Source: CAWBRT01 sp963832785 (GTDB taxonomy: Bacteria > Acidobacteriota > Terriglobia > Terriglobales > Acidobacteriaceae). Taken from it: DNA of 64,000 nucleotides. A program made the position numbers and the translations under genes. The stretch's first letter is position 1, and the number at the start of each line of letters is the position of its first letter. The notes beneath the pieces were generated by a model. The model made no database searches, was not told where the DNA came from, and saw nothing but the letters and a program-made list of their open reading frames with translations. Of this stretch, positions 26,407-38,463 are shown piece by piece. The stretch is from NCBI GenBank assembly GCA_963832785.1, contig CAWHVF010000005.1:372001-436000 (forward strand), read 5' to 3'.

Positions 26407-27573
26407 ATGTCAGGCGTGAAACGTAAAACGACAACGCCGCCGGCCCGCTCGCGAAGGCATCCTATGAGTGTGGCCAAAAACGCGACCGTGGTCGACGTCG
26501 CAGGGCGCCGGCTGCAACTCTCCAATCTCGACAAGGTCTTCTATCCGGTAACAGGCTTCACCAAGGGGCAGGTGATTGACTACTACGTTCGCATTGCCCC
26601 CGTGCTCTTGCCTCATCTGGAAGACCGCCCGCTGACCCTGAAACGCTATCCCGACGGCGTTGCCGGCATGCATTTCTACGAAAAAAACTGCCCGAGTCAC
26701 CGGCCTTCCTGGGTGCAGACGGCGCGCGTCTGGAGTTCCGGGAATAACAAATGGATGGACTATTGCATGGTCCAGGACCTTGCCACGCTGGTCTGGTGCG
26801 CCAACCTGGCCTGCATCGAGCTGCATACCTCGCTCTCTCGGGCGGAAGACGTGCGGCGGCCCACCATGATGGTTTTTGACCTGGATCCCGGAGCTCCGGC
26901 CACCATCGTAGAATGCTGCCAGATCGCGCTTTGGATTCGCGATATTCTCGCCCGCCTCGGGATAGAGTGTTTTCCGAAAACTTCGGGTTCAAAGGGGCTG
27001 CAGGTCTATGTGCCCTTGAACACCGCGGTCGGCTACGACGAAACCAAGCCCTTTGCGCATGAGGTTGCGCGCCTGCTCGAGCACGGGCATCCGGAGCTGG
27101 TGGTCAGCGAGATGAAGAAGATCCTGCGCGCCGGCAAGGTCTTCGTCGATTGGAGCCAGAACGACGATCACAAGACGACCATCTGCGTCTATTCCTTGCG
27201 CGCCAAGGAACGGCCCACGATTTCGACTCCGCTGCAATGGCAGGAGGTGGAACGCTGCTTCCAAAAGCGCGATCCCGAGCTGCTGGTATTCACCTCCGAC
27301 CAGGTTCTGGCACGGGTGGAAAAGCTCCAAGACCTCTTCGCTGCCGAGTTGACGCTGCAGCAAGAGCTGCCGCGGCTGGAGCAACTAGTGGCGCTTGACC
27401 CGGAACATGCGCGCCCGCCGGCGCCGTTTGTCAGGACGGCGGCCTCGCGGCAGCGCAAGCGGATCGCCTCAGCCGCGACTGGCAACAGAACGGAAGCGGT
27501 TGGAAACAAAACTGGCGGAGAGGGCGCGAAAGCGGCGGCCGCTCCGCGGAAGCGAACGCGAAACTCCGCCTGA
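26407..27573 (+). CDS. LigD-type NHEJ polymerase/primase domain protein
   Basis: A 388-residue stand-alone polymerase domain as found at one end of bacterial LigD. It shows the metal-binding aspartates in MMVFDLDPG and in KVFVDWSQND, and the primase-type SGSKGLQVYVPL (active-site His absent here but Lys/Gln present as in the family) plus the conserved NLDKVFYP entry. No ligase or nuclease domain is attached. A Lys/Arg/Ala-rich tail of about 50 residues follows. GGAGAG precedes ATG 26407. It fills or extends ends during non-homologous end joining, normally with Ku, which is not in the window. The divergent nucleotidyltransferase shares its promoter region. Confidence 0.87.
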   Translation: MSGVKRKTTTPPARSRRHPMSVAKNATVVDVAGRRLQLSNLDKVFYPVTGFTKGQVIDYYVRIAPVLLPHLEDRPLTLKRYPDGVAGMHFYEKNCPSHRPSWVQTARVWSSGNNKWMDYCMVQDLATLVWCANLACIELHTSLSRAEDVRRPTMMVFDLDPGAPATIVECCQIALWIRDILARLGIECFPKTSGSKGLQVYVPLNTAVGYDETKPFAHEVARLLEHGHPELVVSEMKKILRAGKVFVDWSQNDDHKTTICVYSLRAKERPTISTPLQWQEVERCFQKRDPELLVFTSDQVLARVEKLQDLFAAELTLQQELPRLEQLVALDPEHARPPAPFVRTAASRQRKRIASAATGNRTEAVGNKTGGEGAKAAAAPRKRTRNSA

Positions 27574-27637
27574 GCGCCAAAGCGAATCGCGCCGCCGCCG
27601 TTTCAACTACATTTCGCGCCACTGCGAGGGGGGCGTA

Positions 27638-28372
27638 ATGAAAGAGATTTACGTTGGCACCTCTGGTTGGGCCTACAAGGCGTGGCAGCCGGCATTTTTT
27701 CCTCCCAAGCTGCCGCAAAAGCAGTTTCTGCACCATTACGCCACGCAACTAAACGCGGTCGAGGTGAACTACACCTTCCGTCATCTGCTTTCGGAGCGAA
27801 CCATCGCCAACTGGCTGCAGGAAACGCCCTCGGGCTTCCGCTTCGCCGTCAAGGCGAACCAGTCGATCACCCATGTGCGCCGCTTGAAGAACGCCGAAGA
27901 TGCGCTGCAGCGCTTCCTTTCATCCGTCCAACCGTTGGCCGCGGCGGGACGATTGGGCCCAGTGCTATTCCAGTTGCCGCCAATCCTGAAGGCCGACGCC
28001 GAGCGGCTCGATTCGTTTCTCGCCATGCTGCCGCGCAGCTTGAAGGCGGCCTTCGAGTTCCGCGACCACTCCTGGTTCCAGGAAACGGTCTATGACGTTC
28101 TGCGGCGGCATCGGGCCGGCCTGTGCTTCGCCGAGAGCGAGGACTTGGAGACGCCTGCGGTCGTCACCGCCGATTTCACCTACTTCCGATACCGCAAGCC
28201 CGCTTACGACCGCGGCCAGCGCGCATTTATCGCCGCTAACCTGATCGGCGTCTCCGAGCGGGTCGCTGAAACTTTCGCTTTCTTCAAGCATGAAGAGAGC
28301 CCGGAAAGCGCGCTCAATGCGGTGGAAGTCCTGCGCGCCGTGACCCTGGCCCACAGGCAAAAGGCAGGGTAG
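27638..28372 (+). CDS. DUF72 (YecE-like) protein
   Basis: A 244-residue TIM-barrel protein of the DUF72 family. It starts MKEIYVGTSGWAYKAW, the family entry motif, followed by YATQLNAVEVNYTFRHL, FRFAVKANQSITH, GPVLFQLPP and AFEFRDHSWF. GAGGGGGG ends a few bases before ATG 27638. Biochemical function of the family is not established; a metal-dependent or nuclease-like role has been suggested from fold similarity. It lies 64 bp downstream of the LigD-type polymerase on the same strand, and such adjacency supports a shared transcript. Confidence 0.88.
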   Translation: MKEIYVGTSGWAYKAWQPAFFPPKLPQKQFLHHYATQLNAVEVNYTFRHLLSERTIANWLQETPSGFRFAVKANQSITHVRRLKNAEDALQRFLSSVQPLAAAGRLGPVLFQLPPILKADAERLDSFLAMLPRSLKAAFEFRDHSWFQETVYDVLRRHRAGLCFAESEDLETPAVVTADFTYFRYRKPAYDRGQRAFIAANLIGVSERVAETFAFFKHEESPESALNAVEVLRAVTLAHRQKAG

Positions 28373-28436
28373 AGAGTAATCACCCCGCACCACGCCGGTT
28401 ATCGCCACAGCGTCCGATAATGCGCATACTGGAAGC

Positions 28437-29444
28437 ATGTCCCGTGCCGGCGACGAGCTGCGGTTGCTTTCCGCTTTTTCCGAGCACCTGAAGGTAGAGC
28501 GCGGCCTGGCGCGCCTCTCCATAGAGTCCTACGCGGCTGATCTGGGCAAGTGGCGCTCGTTTCTGGCGGCGCGCAAGCGGGCCCTGGTCAATGCCCGGCG
28601 ACAGGAGGTCAGGGATTTTCTCGCCTGGCTTTTGCAGAACGGCGCGGAAGGCCGGACGGCGGCGCGCAAGCTCTCCAGCCTGCGGCAGTTCTACCGATTC
28701 CTGCTGCTCGATGGCCACATCAGGCACGACCCAACGCTCGACGTCGACTCGCCCAAGCAATGGAAGGTGCTCCCCAAGTCGCTGGCGCGCAGCCAGGTGG
28801 AGAGCCTGCTGGAAGGCTCGGCCAGCGCCCCCGCGGCCCGCCACCGGGAAGAGCTGGACCTGCGCAACCGCGCCATGCTGGAAGTGCTGTATGCCGGCGG
28901 GCTGCGCGTTTCCGAGCTGGTGGGGCTGCGGATCGAGGACGTAAAGCTCGACCTCGGCTATTTGCTGGCGCGCGGCAAGGGAGACAAGGAGCGCATTGTG
29001 CCGCTGGGCGCTCCGGCCCAGCGCGCCATCGCCGCCTACCTGTCGCAGGCCCGGCCGGTTTTGGCCGGCCAGAAGCGCTCGGCGTTCCTGTTCGTAGGCC
29101 ACGGAGCGCGCCGGCTTACGCGGGAGCGCGTCTGGCAGATCGTCTCGCGATGCTCGGCCCAGAGTGGCGATCCTCAGCAAACGCCTGTTTCCGGGTGGAA
29201 GCCTGGGGTTCATGCCAGCCCGCACATGCTGCGGCACAGCGCCGCTACTCACATGGTGGAAAACGGGGCCGACCTGCGCACCGTGCAGACCATTCTTGGA
29301 CACGCCGATATCTCCACCACCCAGATCTACACCCATCTGGCATTGGACCGTTTGCAGGCCGTTTACCGCCGGCACCATCCGCGCGCTCAGCGGCGCGCGC
29401 GTGATCCGGAAAAAGGCAATGAGGAAGCACCGCGTGAAGAATAG
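28437..29444 (+). CDS. Tyrosine recombinase XerC/XerD family (first of a pair)
   Basis: A 335-residue recombinase. The N-terminal SAM-like core-binding domain (about 10-95) includes FSEHLKVERGLARLSIESYA. The catalytic domain carries Arg in GGLRVSELVGL, Lys in RGKGDKERIVPL, HxxR in SPHMLRHSAATHM, His in LGHADISTTQ and the nucleophile Tyr in IYTHL. It has the sequence style of XerD. A short acidic tail extends past the Tyr. It probably resolves chromosome dimers at dif with the recombinase encoded directly downstream. No dif-like site was identified in the window. Confidence 0.87.
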   Translation: MSRAGDELRLLSAFSEHLKVERGLARLSIESYAADLGKWRSFLAARKRALVNARRQEVRDFLAWLLQNGAEGRTAARKLSSLRQFYRFLLLDGHIRHDPTLDVDSPKQWKVLPKSLARSQVESLLEGSASAPAARHREELDLRNRAMLEVLYAGGLRVSELVGLRIEDVKLDLGYLLARGKGDKERIVPLGAPAQRAIAAYLSQARPVLAGQKRSAFLFVGHGARRLTRERVWQIVSRCSAQSGDPQQTPVSGWKPGVHASPHMLRHSAATHMVENGADLRTVQTILGHADISTTQIYTHLALDRLQAVYRRHHPRAQRRARDPEKGNEEAPREE

Positions 29445-29505
29445 AGAGCTGGCCGGTAGCGGCCCCTACCTTAGGCGGCGTAGGGGCGTCCGCCCTCGGC
29501 CGCCC

Positions 29506-30474
29506 ATGGCGAATTCATCTAAAGTCAAAACTGCCTTGGCAGAGGCCGAGAATCGAACCTCGAAAACTGAAACTTCTATCGCGCGCGGAATAGCCCGGTT
29601 CACCCGTTCCTTGCGCGAGAAGAATGCCTCCGCGCACACCGTCAAGGCATACGAAACCGATCTTGAGCAATTCTCCGCCTACCTGGCCGGCGCCGCCGGT
29701 GTGGGCAGTTGGGACGACATCGACCACGTTTGCATTCGCGGTTTTCTGTCGCAACTGTACGACCGCGGCTTGGCGAAAGCGTCGGTGGCGCGGGCGCTGG
29801 CGGCGGTGCGCTCGCTGTTCCGCTACCTGGCGCGCGAAGGCATGGTCAAGCAGAACCCGGCGTTGCTGGTGGCCACGCCGAAGCTTCCCAGAAAGCTGCC
29901 GCGCGTGCCCACGGTGGAAGAACTCAATCGCGTGCTCGATTCGCCGCTGCCGGAATCGGCGGCCTTTCCCGAGCGCGACCGCCTGATCTTGGAATTGCTG
30001 TACGGCTGCGGCATCCGCAACTCGGAGCTGATCGGCATCAACCTTGACCACATCCGCTGGAGCCAGCAGGGGATCGTGGTGCGCGGCAAAGGCAAAAAGG
30101 AGCGCCTGGTGCCATTCGCCGAGCCCGTGGCAAACGCTTTGCATGAATACCTGCCGGTGCGGCAGCGCTTGCTGGCTGAGCGCCGGAAAACCGCCTCGGC
30201 GCTGATCGTCAACCGCCGCGGAAGCCGCCTGACCACGCGCAGCGTGGGGCGGATCGTGAAATCCATTGCCGTGGCCAAGGGCCTTTCACCTGACCTGCAT
30301 CCGCATACGCTGCGTCATGCCTTCGGCACTCACCTGCTGGAAGAGGGTGCCGACCTGCGCTCGATTCAGGAGCTGCTCGGCCACGAGCGCCTGGCCACCA
30401 CCCAGCGCTACACCCAGCTCTCGACCCGCAAAGTGATGGAAGTCTACGATCAGACGCATCCGCGAGCCCGCTGA
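29506..30474 (+). CDS. Tyrosine recombinase XerC/XerD family (second of a pair)
   Basis: A recombinase of about 322 residues closely resembling XerC. The catalytic Arg is in YGCGIRNSELIGI, Lys in RGKGKKERLVPF, HxxR in HPHTLRHAFGTHL, His in LGHERLATTQ and Tyr in RYTQLS. The frame is open upstream, overlapping the first recombinase, so the true start could be 29419 or 29506; neither has a good Shine-Dalgarno. The 61-bp gap holds a perfect hairpin GCCCCTAC/GTAGGGGC at 29462-29487. The tandem pair likely forms the XerCD complex. Confidence 0.87.
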   Translation: MANSSKVKTALAEAENRTSKTETSIARGIARFTRSLREKNASAHTVKAYETDLEQFSAYLAGAAGVGSWDDIDHVCIRGFLSQLYDRGLAKASVARALAAVRSLFRYLAREGMVKQNPALLVATPKLPRKLPRVPTVEELNRVLDSPLPESAAFPERDRLILELLYGCGIRNSELIGINLDHIRWSQQGIVVRGKGKKERLVPFAEPVANALHEYLPVRQRLLAERRKTASALIVNRRGSRLTTRSVGRIVKSIAVAKGLSPDLHPHTLRHAFGTHLLEEGADLRSIQELLGHERLATTQRYTQLSTRKVMEVYDQTHPRAR

Positions 30475-30495
30475 GGATCGTTTACCTGAAGCTGT

Positions 30496-33333
30496 TCAGC
30501 GCCTTTCCGCCACGCTGCCGGCGGCCGGCGTAGGCGGCGCCTCCTGTTGAGCGTGCAGCTCCTGCCAGAGGGCGGCTACCCGTTGCTGCAGTTCGGTGGT
30601 GAGTCGCTCGTAGGCAGACTCCGGCGCTTCGGCGGGGTCGGGATAGATAGGGTCTCCAATTTTGATGCGCAAGCGGGCAAACTTCTGGAAGCCGCGGCCG
30701 CGCGGCCAGGCTTCGAAGAAGCCTTCATGGGCGACCGGCACAATGGGCACGTTCAGATGCCGGGCCAGAATGGCGGCGCCTTTCTTGAAAACTTTCGGCG
30801 TGCCATCGATGCTGCGCTCGCCTTCGGGGTAGAGAATGAGGATTCGTCCGTGCCGCAGGCCGTAGGCGGCGGCGCGCATGGCGGGCACCAGATTAGCGTC
30901 CGGGTCGACCGGAATGAGCCGCAGGTAGCGGGCAAAGACTCGCGCCAATCCATGGCCGAAAAGCTCGCTGGTCCCCACGAAAAAGACGTTGCGAAAGATT
31001 GGATACGGCAGCGCAGCCGTAAATATGGGGGCGTCCAGGTAGCTCTGGTGGTTGGCGCACAGTATGAAGGCGCCCTGCCGGGGAAGCTTCTCCAAGCCGC
31101 CGACCTTCAAGTGGAAAAGATCGTGGACCAGCAGATTCACCAGCCTGCCGACGCAATACCACGCCGGGCCGGAGATGGGACGCTCCCGGGTAAGCGCCAG
31201 CACCTCGGGATCGCTTGATTCTCCGGCCAGCAGGGATTCCCAGCCGGCGCCCTCCACTCCGACCGGTGAGCCGCTCGCACGCCCAGCAGGCTGTGCGCTG
31301 CCCTTGCCGGCGTTTTCTCGAACCAGGTCGACCAGTTCGCGGACGGTGTAGACCTCGGCCGCGGCTGAGTCTTCGACATCGGCCGCGAGCCGCTGTTCCA
31401 GCTCAGCCAGCAGCTCGACCCTTTGCATGGAATCCAGCCCTAGGTCCAGCTCCAGGTTGTCGCGCGGGTGCAGCGTCAGCCCGGCAGCCGCCGCGCCCGG
31501 CTTGTTCCTGGCGGCTGAGCGAATGATCTCCAGCGCGCGTTGCACGTCAGGCAAGGCCAGCCATTGCTGTTCCTCTTCCGTCAGCTTGCGCTCAAGCTGC
31601 TGGCCGGCCTGGCCGGCGCGCCCGGCGTGCTCACGCACCCGCGCCTCGATCTCGAAGCGGCGCAGCTTGCGGGTGGTGGTGCGCGGCAGCTCCTGTTGCC
31701 AGATGTCGTAGCTCAGAATGCGCTTGCCCGCCGGCAGTTGCGATGAGATGTTCTCGACGTCATAACGGATCACCTCCCGCATGTTGACCACTTTCTTCTG
31801 CCGCAGCGCCTCCAGGTCGGGCACTATGATGGCATGCAGGCGCTCGGCCGCCGGGTCGCCCGCTGCGCTTTCCCGGCCGAGCACGCAGATCTCCTTTATC
31901 CACGGACTCTTCAGGTAGTAGCTCTCGATCTCTTCCGGATAGACGTTCTTGCCCGAGCTGAGGATGATGATCTCTTTCTTGCGGCCGGTGATAAAGAAGT
32001 TCCCGGCCGCGTCGCGATAGCCAAGGTCGCCGGTGTGCAGCCAGCCGTCGCGAATGACCTCGGCGGTCGCCTCCGGACGCTGGTAGTAGCCCTTCATGAC
32101 AATCGGCCCACGGATGGCGATCTCGCCGGCGCCGTTTTCTCCGGGTTCGGAGTTGATAATTTTGGCTTCGACGCCTGGCAGCGGCTTGCCTATCGAGCCG
32201 ATGACATTGGCTTCCGGCGGAGTAACCAGCGCCCCACCGGTCGTCTCGGTCAGCCCATAAGCTTGCAGAATTTCAAATCCCAGGGCGTGGAAGTCGCGGC
32301 CGATGGCGATGTCAAAACGCGAGCCGCCGGTGACCAGGTACCGCATTCGCGGGCCGAACATGGCGTGGATTTTCTTGAAAAAAAGCTTGCCGGGATTGAG
32401 ACCTGCCCGGCGGCCGGCGCGGGCAAGCGCCAGCAACGCCTGAAACGCCGTCCAGGTGAGGCGGCCCCGCCGGCGCGCCTCTTGAAAAATGCGCTGGTGG
32501 ATGAGGTAGAAAAACTGCGGCACGCAACAGAACAGCGTAACGTTGCGCTCGGCCAGCGCCCGCATCAACTCGCTAGTGTTCAGCGACTCCAGGAAGACCA
32601 CGCGCGCGCCGCAAGCCAGCGGCAGCATCAGGTTGGCCATCTGCGCCAGGGCGTGGAACAGCGGCAGCACGCCTAGAATGGCGTCGGTATAGTCGAAGCG
32701 CACGAAGCGGAAGACCGCGTCCATCTCGCCGCGCAGGTTGGCGTGCGAGAGCATAACGCCCTTGGGATCGCTGGTGGTTCCTGAGGTGTACAGGATGCAG
32801 GCCACGTCGTCCGGCTGGGCGGCGGCCGGCGTGAAGCCGTCCACCGGGCAGGCGTAGATCGAGCCGAGGGTGGGCAGGGTATCGTCGGCATGCGTGCTCA
32901 TGGCAGGATCATCGATCAGCACCATTCTGAGCGGGTGAGCCTGGGTGGCCTGCCGGACGATGGGCAAGTTCTTGCCGTCGACAAAGATCAGACTGGCACC
33001 GCAATCGCGCAACAGCTTGCCGACCTGCTCGGCGTTGAAGGCGGTGTCCAGCGGCACAGCGGTGTGTCCGGAGGCGACGATGCCGAGATATACCGCGATC
33101 CAGTCGGGGCTGTTGCCGGCCAGGATGGCGCAGCGTGAGCCCGCCGCCAGGGTTGCGCCTGACTGGGTACGTTGCAGCCAGGCGGCGATGGCTTCGGCGC
33201 GCTGGCGAAGTTGCCGGTAGGTGTATCTGCTCCGCGAATCCGCAGCTTCGCCTGAGCCCGACTGGCGCTGGATTTCCACCGCCACGGCGTCGGGCCACAA
33301 CTCCACGGATTGCAGGAAGCGGCTGTAGAACAT
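30496..33333 (-). CDS. Acyl-activating enzyme / ACP / 1-acylglycerol-3-phosphate acyltransferase fusion
   Basis: A 945-residue three-domain protein. Residues about 10-590 form an AMP-forming acyl-CoA/acyl-ACP synthetase (YTSGTTSDPKGVMLSH near 180; HTGDLGYRDAAGNFFITGRK further on). Residues about 600-680 form an acyl carrier domain with the phosphopantetheine serine S635 in LGLDSMQRVELL. Residues about 735-930 form a PlsC acyltransferase with H762 and D767 in NHQSYLD and PEGERSIDG. It probably activates a fatty acid, holds it on the carrier domain and transfers it to lysophospholipid, acting at the inner membrane. It thus recalls Aas but with a built-in carrier. ATG 33333 (GCAAGG upstream) is preferred; the longer frame only translates an adjoining repeat. 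Confidence 0.88.
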   Translation of the reverse strand: MFYSRFLQSVELWPDAVAVEIQRQSGSGEAADSRSRYTYRQLRQRAEAIAAWLQRTQSGATLAAGSRCAILAGNSPDWIAVYLGIVASGHTAVPLDTAFNAEQVGKLLRDCGASLIFVDGKNLPIVRQATQAHPLRMVLIDDPAMSTHADDTLPTLGSIYACPVDGFTPAAAQPDDVACILYTSGTTSDPKGVMLSHANLRGEMDAVFRFVRFDYTDAILGVLPLFHALAQMANLMLPLACGARVVFLESLNTSELMRALAERNVTLFCCVPQFFYLIHQRIFQEARRRGRLTWTAFQALLALARAGRRAGLNPGKLFFKKIHAMFGPRMRYLVTGGSRFDIAIGRDFHALGFEILQAYGLTETTGGALVTPPEANVIGSIGKPLPGVEAKIINSEPGENGAGEIAIRGPIVMKGYYQRPEATAEVIRDGWLHTGDLGYRDAAGNFFITGRKKEIIILSSGKNVYPEEIESYYLKSPWIKEICVLGRESAAGDPAAERLHAIIVPDLEALRQKKVVNMREVIRYDVENISSQLPAGKRILSYDIWQQELPRTTTRKLRRFEIEARVREHAGRAGQAGQQLERKLTEEEQQWLALPDVQRALEIIRSAARNKPGAAAAGLTLHPRDNLELDLGLDSMQRVELLAELEQRLAADVEDSAAAEVYTVRELVDLVRENAGKGSAQPAGRASGSPVGVEGAGWESLLAGESSDPEVLALTRERPISGPAWYCVGRLVNLLVHDLFHLKVGGLEKLPRQGAFILCANHQSYLDAPIFTAALPYPIFRNVFFVGTSELFGHGLARVFARYLRLIPVDPDANLVPAMRAAAYGLRHGRILILYPEGERSIDGTPKVFKKGAAILARHLNVPIVPVAHEGFFEAWPRGRGFQKFARLRIKIGDPIYPDPAEAPESAYERLTTELQQRVAALWQELHAQQEAPPTPAAGSVAERR

Positions 33334-33375
33334 ACCTTGCGATAATAACAATAGAGGATTCGGAGGCGCGTTTAC

Positions 33376-33494
33376 AGGCTGCGGGAAAACGCGCCGAAGC
33401 AACAAGCCAGGCGCTATGGGCTGTACGCTACTACAATAATCGCCAACAAGATCTTGTAGCTACATCCGCCCCTAAATCTGTTTTTCCGCATCCT
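33376..33494 (+). repeat. Dispersed ~118-bp repeat with terminal inverted repeats, copy 1
   Basis: It begins AGGCTGCGGGAAAAC (33376-33390) and ends GTTTTTCCGCATCCT (33480-33494), imperfect inverted ends. The interior (GCGCCGAAGCAACAAGC ... AACAAGATCTTGTAG ... AAATCTG) is the reverse complement of the sequence at 58966-59082. It lies upstream of the acyltransferase fusion gene and contributes the spurious N-terminal extension of that frame. It has no coding capacity. The rest of the 33334-33567 gap shows nothing else. Confidence 0.8.
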
Positions 33495-33567
33495 CTTTAG
33501 CCGGGAGGTTCGCGCCGCACGACATATCCCACGCCTGATATTATCCCGCGAACTTGGTCGGCGGTCC

Positions 33568-34335
33568 TCAGGCGCCCGCCTCCGGCCGCAGGTAGGGGAG
33601 CAAGATGGCCTGCACAGCTACTCCGGCGACGGCGGCAAGAAGAAAGCAGGCACCAATTCCCAGCCTCTGCAATGCCGCGGCGACAATGACGAAGAATACG
33701 CCCCCGCCGAATGCCCCGATGATCACGCCTCTAAGCACGGCTACGGCTCGAACGCCGCTTTTCAAGTGATTGAAAACCGTCACTATACTTGTATAGACAG
33801 GAAACATTGTCACCAGACCGCTGGGAATCGGGCCGAGCAGGGGGGCCACGGCGGTCAGCAGGAAGACCAGTATGGCGGCGGTGATCATGCGCCAGGCCAG
33901 CTCGCGCGCGCTGACGGTCTTCTTGCCTGCCGTGACGGGCAGAGATCGCGGGAAAGTGCGCAGCACGGCCAGCAGCACGCCGCAAGTGACAACAAACGCC
34001 CACCCCGCGCGGCGCAGCGGGACTTCAATGATCACCGCGGAAATGGCGACGTAGGTCACGGTTGCTACGAACATGCTGGGCACCCAGCCGTGCGACCGCG
34101 CCACCAGAGAATAGGCTAGGACAAATCCGGCTATGGCAGACAGTCCAAGTAAACTGGCGACTGAAGTGTGAGCTGAGAACGAGAGACCCTGCTCGACGGC
34201 CAGGATAAACAACACCGGCCCGGAGGTCAGTGGGAGCCCGACCAGCACGCCTGAGACCGCGGCACCCCATTTGCGCTCGGCCAGCGACACCAACCCGATC
34301 AGCACCGGCGCAAGCGTGAGTTTTAGCAGGAGCAT
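33568..34335 (-). CDS. Polytopic membrane protein of unknown function
   Basis: A 255-residue very hydrophobic protein with seven or eight predicted helices and short loops. Notable pieces are VGLPLTSGPVLFILAVEQGL and GPIPSGLVTMFPVYTSIVTVF, a possible internal repeat of a G/P-x-S-G pattern in the two halves. That pattern would fit a small transporter with duplicated topology. No family was confidently recognised. The ATG at 34335 lacks a strong ribosome binding site. It is flanked by divergent secA and the repeat near 33.4 kb. Confidence 0.6.
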   Translation of the reverse strand: MLLLKLTLAPVLIGLVSLAERKWGAAVSGVLVGLPLTSGPVLFILAVEQGLSFSAHTSVASLLGLSAIAGFVLAYSLVARSHGWVPSMFVATVTYVAISAVIIEVPLRRAGWAFVVTCGVLLAVLRTFPRSLPVTAGKKTVSARELAWRMITAAILVFLLTAVAPLLGPIPSGLVTMFPVYTSIVTVFNHLKSGVRAVAVLRGVIIGAFGGGVFFVIVAAALQRLGIGACFLLAAVAGVAVQAILLPYLRPEAGA

Positions 34336-34535
34336 TATGCTTAAATCTTAACGGAAACAGCTTGTGATTTCCGAGTGTATACAGTAGCACCACAGTCTCG
34401 ACATAATCCGGAGCCACTGCGGAAGAAATGGCCCGCCGGCGGGGATGCCGGCGCTACATTCCAGGCGTTACCTGATATTGCCCCCGCCAGCAGCCCAGGG
34501 CATCTAAAATAGGGGGAGGACAAAGGAATACCGGA

Positions 34536-37527
<2,992 letters not shown>

Positions 37528-37577
37528 CGCGAGGGATACAGGCTTGGGATTCCGGAATCGCAACACCTGTTTAATTC

Positions 37578-37748
37578 CTAAACTGTTTTCAGCAGCTCCA
37601 TCAACCAGAAGCGGGCTTCGGCCTCGCACTTTGCGGAGCAGAAGATATTCTGCTGGCGCGCCCGGCTGCAGCCGATTACATACTCCGAGCGGCACCAGAT
37701 GCAGGCGCCGATGGTGGTGCCGTGATGGGGGCAGCGATCGTTGGCCAT
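37578..37748 (-). CDS. Small Cys-rich (zinc-binding-like) protein
   Basis: A 56-residue protein starting at ATG 37748. It has Cys/His pairs that could bind zinc: CPHHGTTIGACIWC and later GCSRARQQNIFCSAKC, the latter resembling treble-clef or MYM-type ends. A longer frame to 37814 exists but lacks a better start. It sits 50 bp beyond the end of secA on the opposite strand. No known family or function is assigned. The length and Cys spacing argue it is real. Confidence 0.5.
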   Translation of the reverse strand: MANDRCPHHGTTIGACIWCRSEYVIGCSRARQQNIFCSAKCEAEARFWLMELLKTV

Positions 37749-37861
37749 GATTAAGAGCATCGTGGGCGCGCTGGAGTGCCGGTGGAATCGGCGGAACCGC
37801 GCAGATGATGCCACGGAAAGCCTTAGCGCATCGAAGTTGAAACTACGAGGCGAGTCTCTTT

Positions 37862-38422
37862 TTACTCGACCTTCCGCAGCTTGATGTGCAGTTGGCTGTT
37901 TCTGGCGCTGAAGAAATCGCCCTTCATAAGGTCCGGCTCATGCCCGTTCAGCACGAAAAAGTAGCTATAGCGTCCGCTTGATCCGCCGCTCCCCCCATAG
38001 GTTTCTTCGTAAGCTCCGGTCACGGTATGCGACTCTTTCAGCCAACGCGGCCGGAACTTGGGCGTAAAGAATTCCAGCTTGGCCTTGCCGTCAGAGTACT
38101 TGACCTTGGCGCTCTGCACCCTCACCCAGTTGGGAGCGCAATGGCAAGTGCCATGGGAGGTGGTGTATCCACCGAAGGCAAGGACAACCTGGGCGGAATC
38201 TTTGTCCACTTTCTCCACGTAGAGCACCGAGTCCCAGCGCGAATTCCATTCACCGGTCCACTTGCCGACCAGGGCTTTGACCTCGGCGGGAAGCGCCGGA
38301 TCGGGAGCCTGGATACTCACGTCGGAAGGTACGGGGGCGGGAGGCTCAGAGGAAGAACTGAAGCCAAGGCATACCGCTGCCAGGAGAACGGCCACCGCCA
38401 ACCAGGAAATCGTTCTTGCCAT
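37862..38422 (-). CDS. Secreted protein of unknown function
   Basis: A 186-residue protein with an N-terminal signal peptide (MARTISWLAVAVLLAAVCLG, cleaved after a Ser-rich stretch). The mature part begins with a Pro-rich linker. A compact beta-rich domain follows, with VGKWTGEWNSRWDSVLYVEK, a CHC motif (TCHCAPNW) and Gly/Ser-rich turns, recalling small lipocalin-like or sugar-binding folds; no family was confidently recognised. CCGGAGG sits six bases before ATG 38422. It is followed upstream by another envelope protein gene on the same strand (SPOR domain). Confidence 0.6.
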   Translation of the reverse strand: MARTISWLAVAVLLAAVCLGFSSSSEPPAPVPSDVSIQAPDPALPAEVKALVGKWTGEWNSRWDSVLYVEKVDKDSAQVVLAFGGYTTSHGTCHCAPNWVRVQSAKVKYSDGKAKLEFFTPKFRPRWLKESHTVTGAYEETYGGSGGSSGRYSYFFVLNGHEPDLMKGDFFSARNSQLHIKLRKVE

Positions 38423-38463
38423 ATTGGCCTCCGGTTATGCGCGGCTGCACGAAATCTCCTGCA

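Noticed and set aside
30496..33405. Longer N-terminus for the acyltransferase fusion starting at 33405
   Set aside because: The first 24 residues are derived from the repeat at 33376-33494; ATG 33333 has a ribosome binding site.
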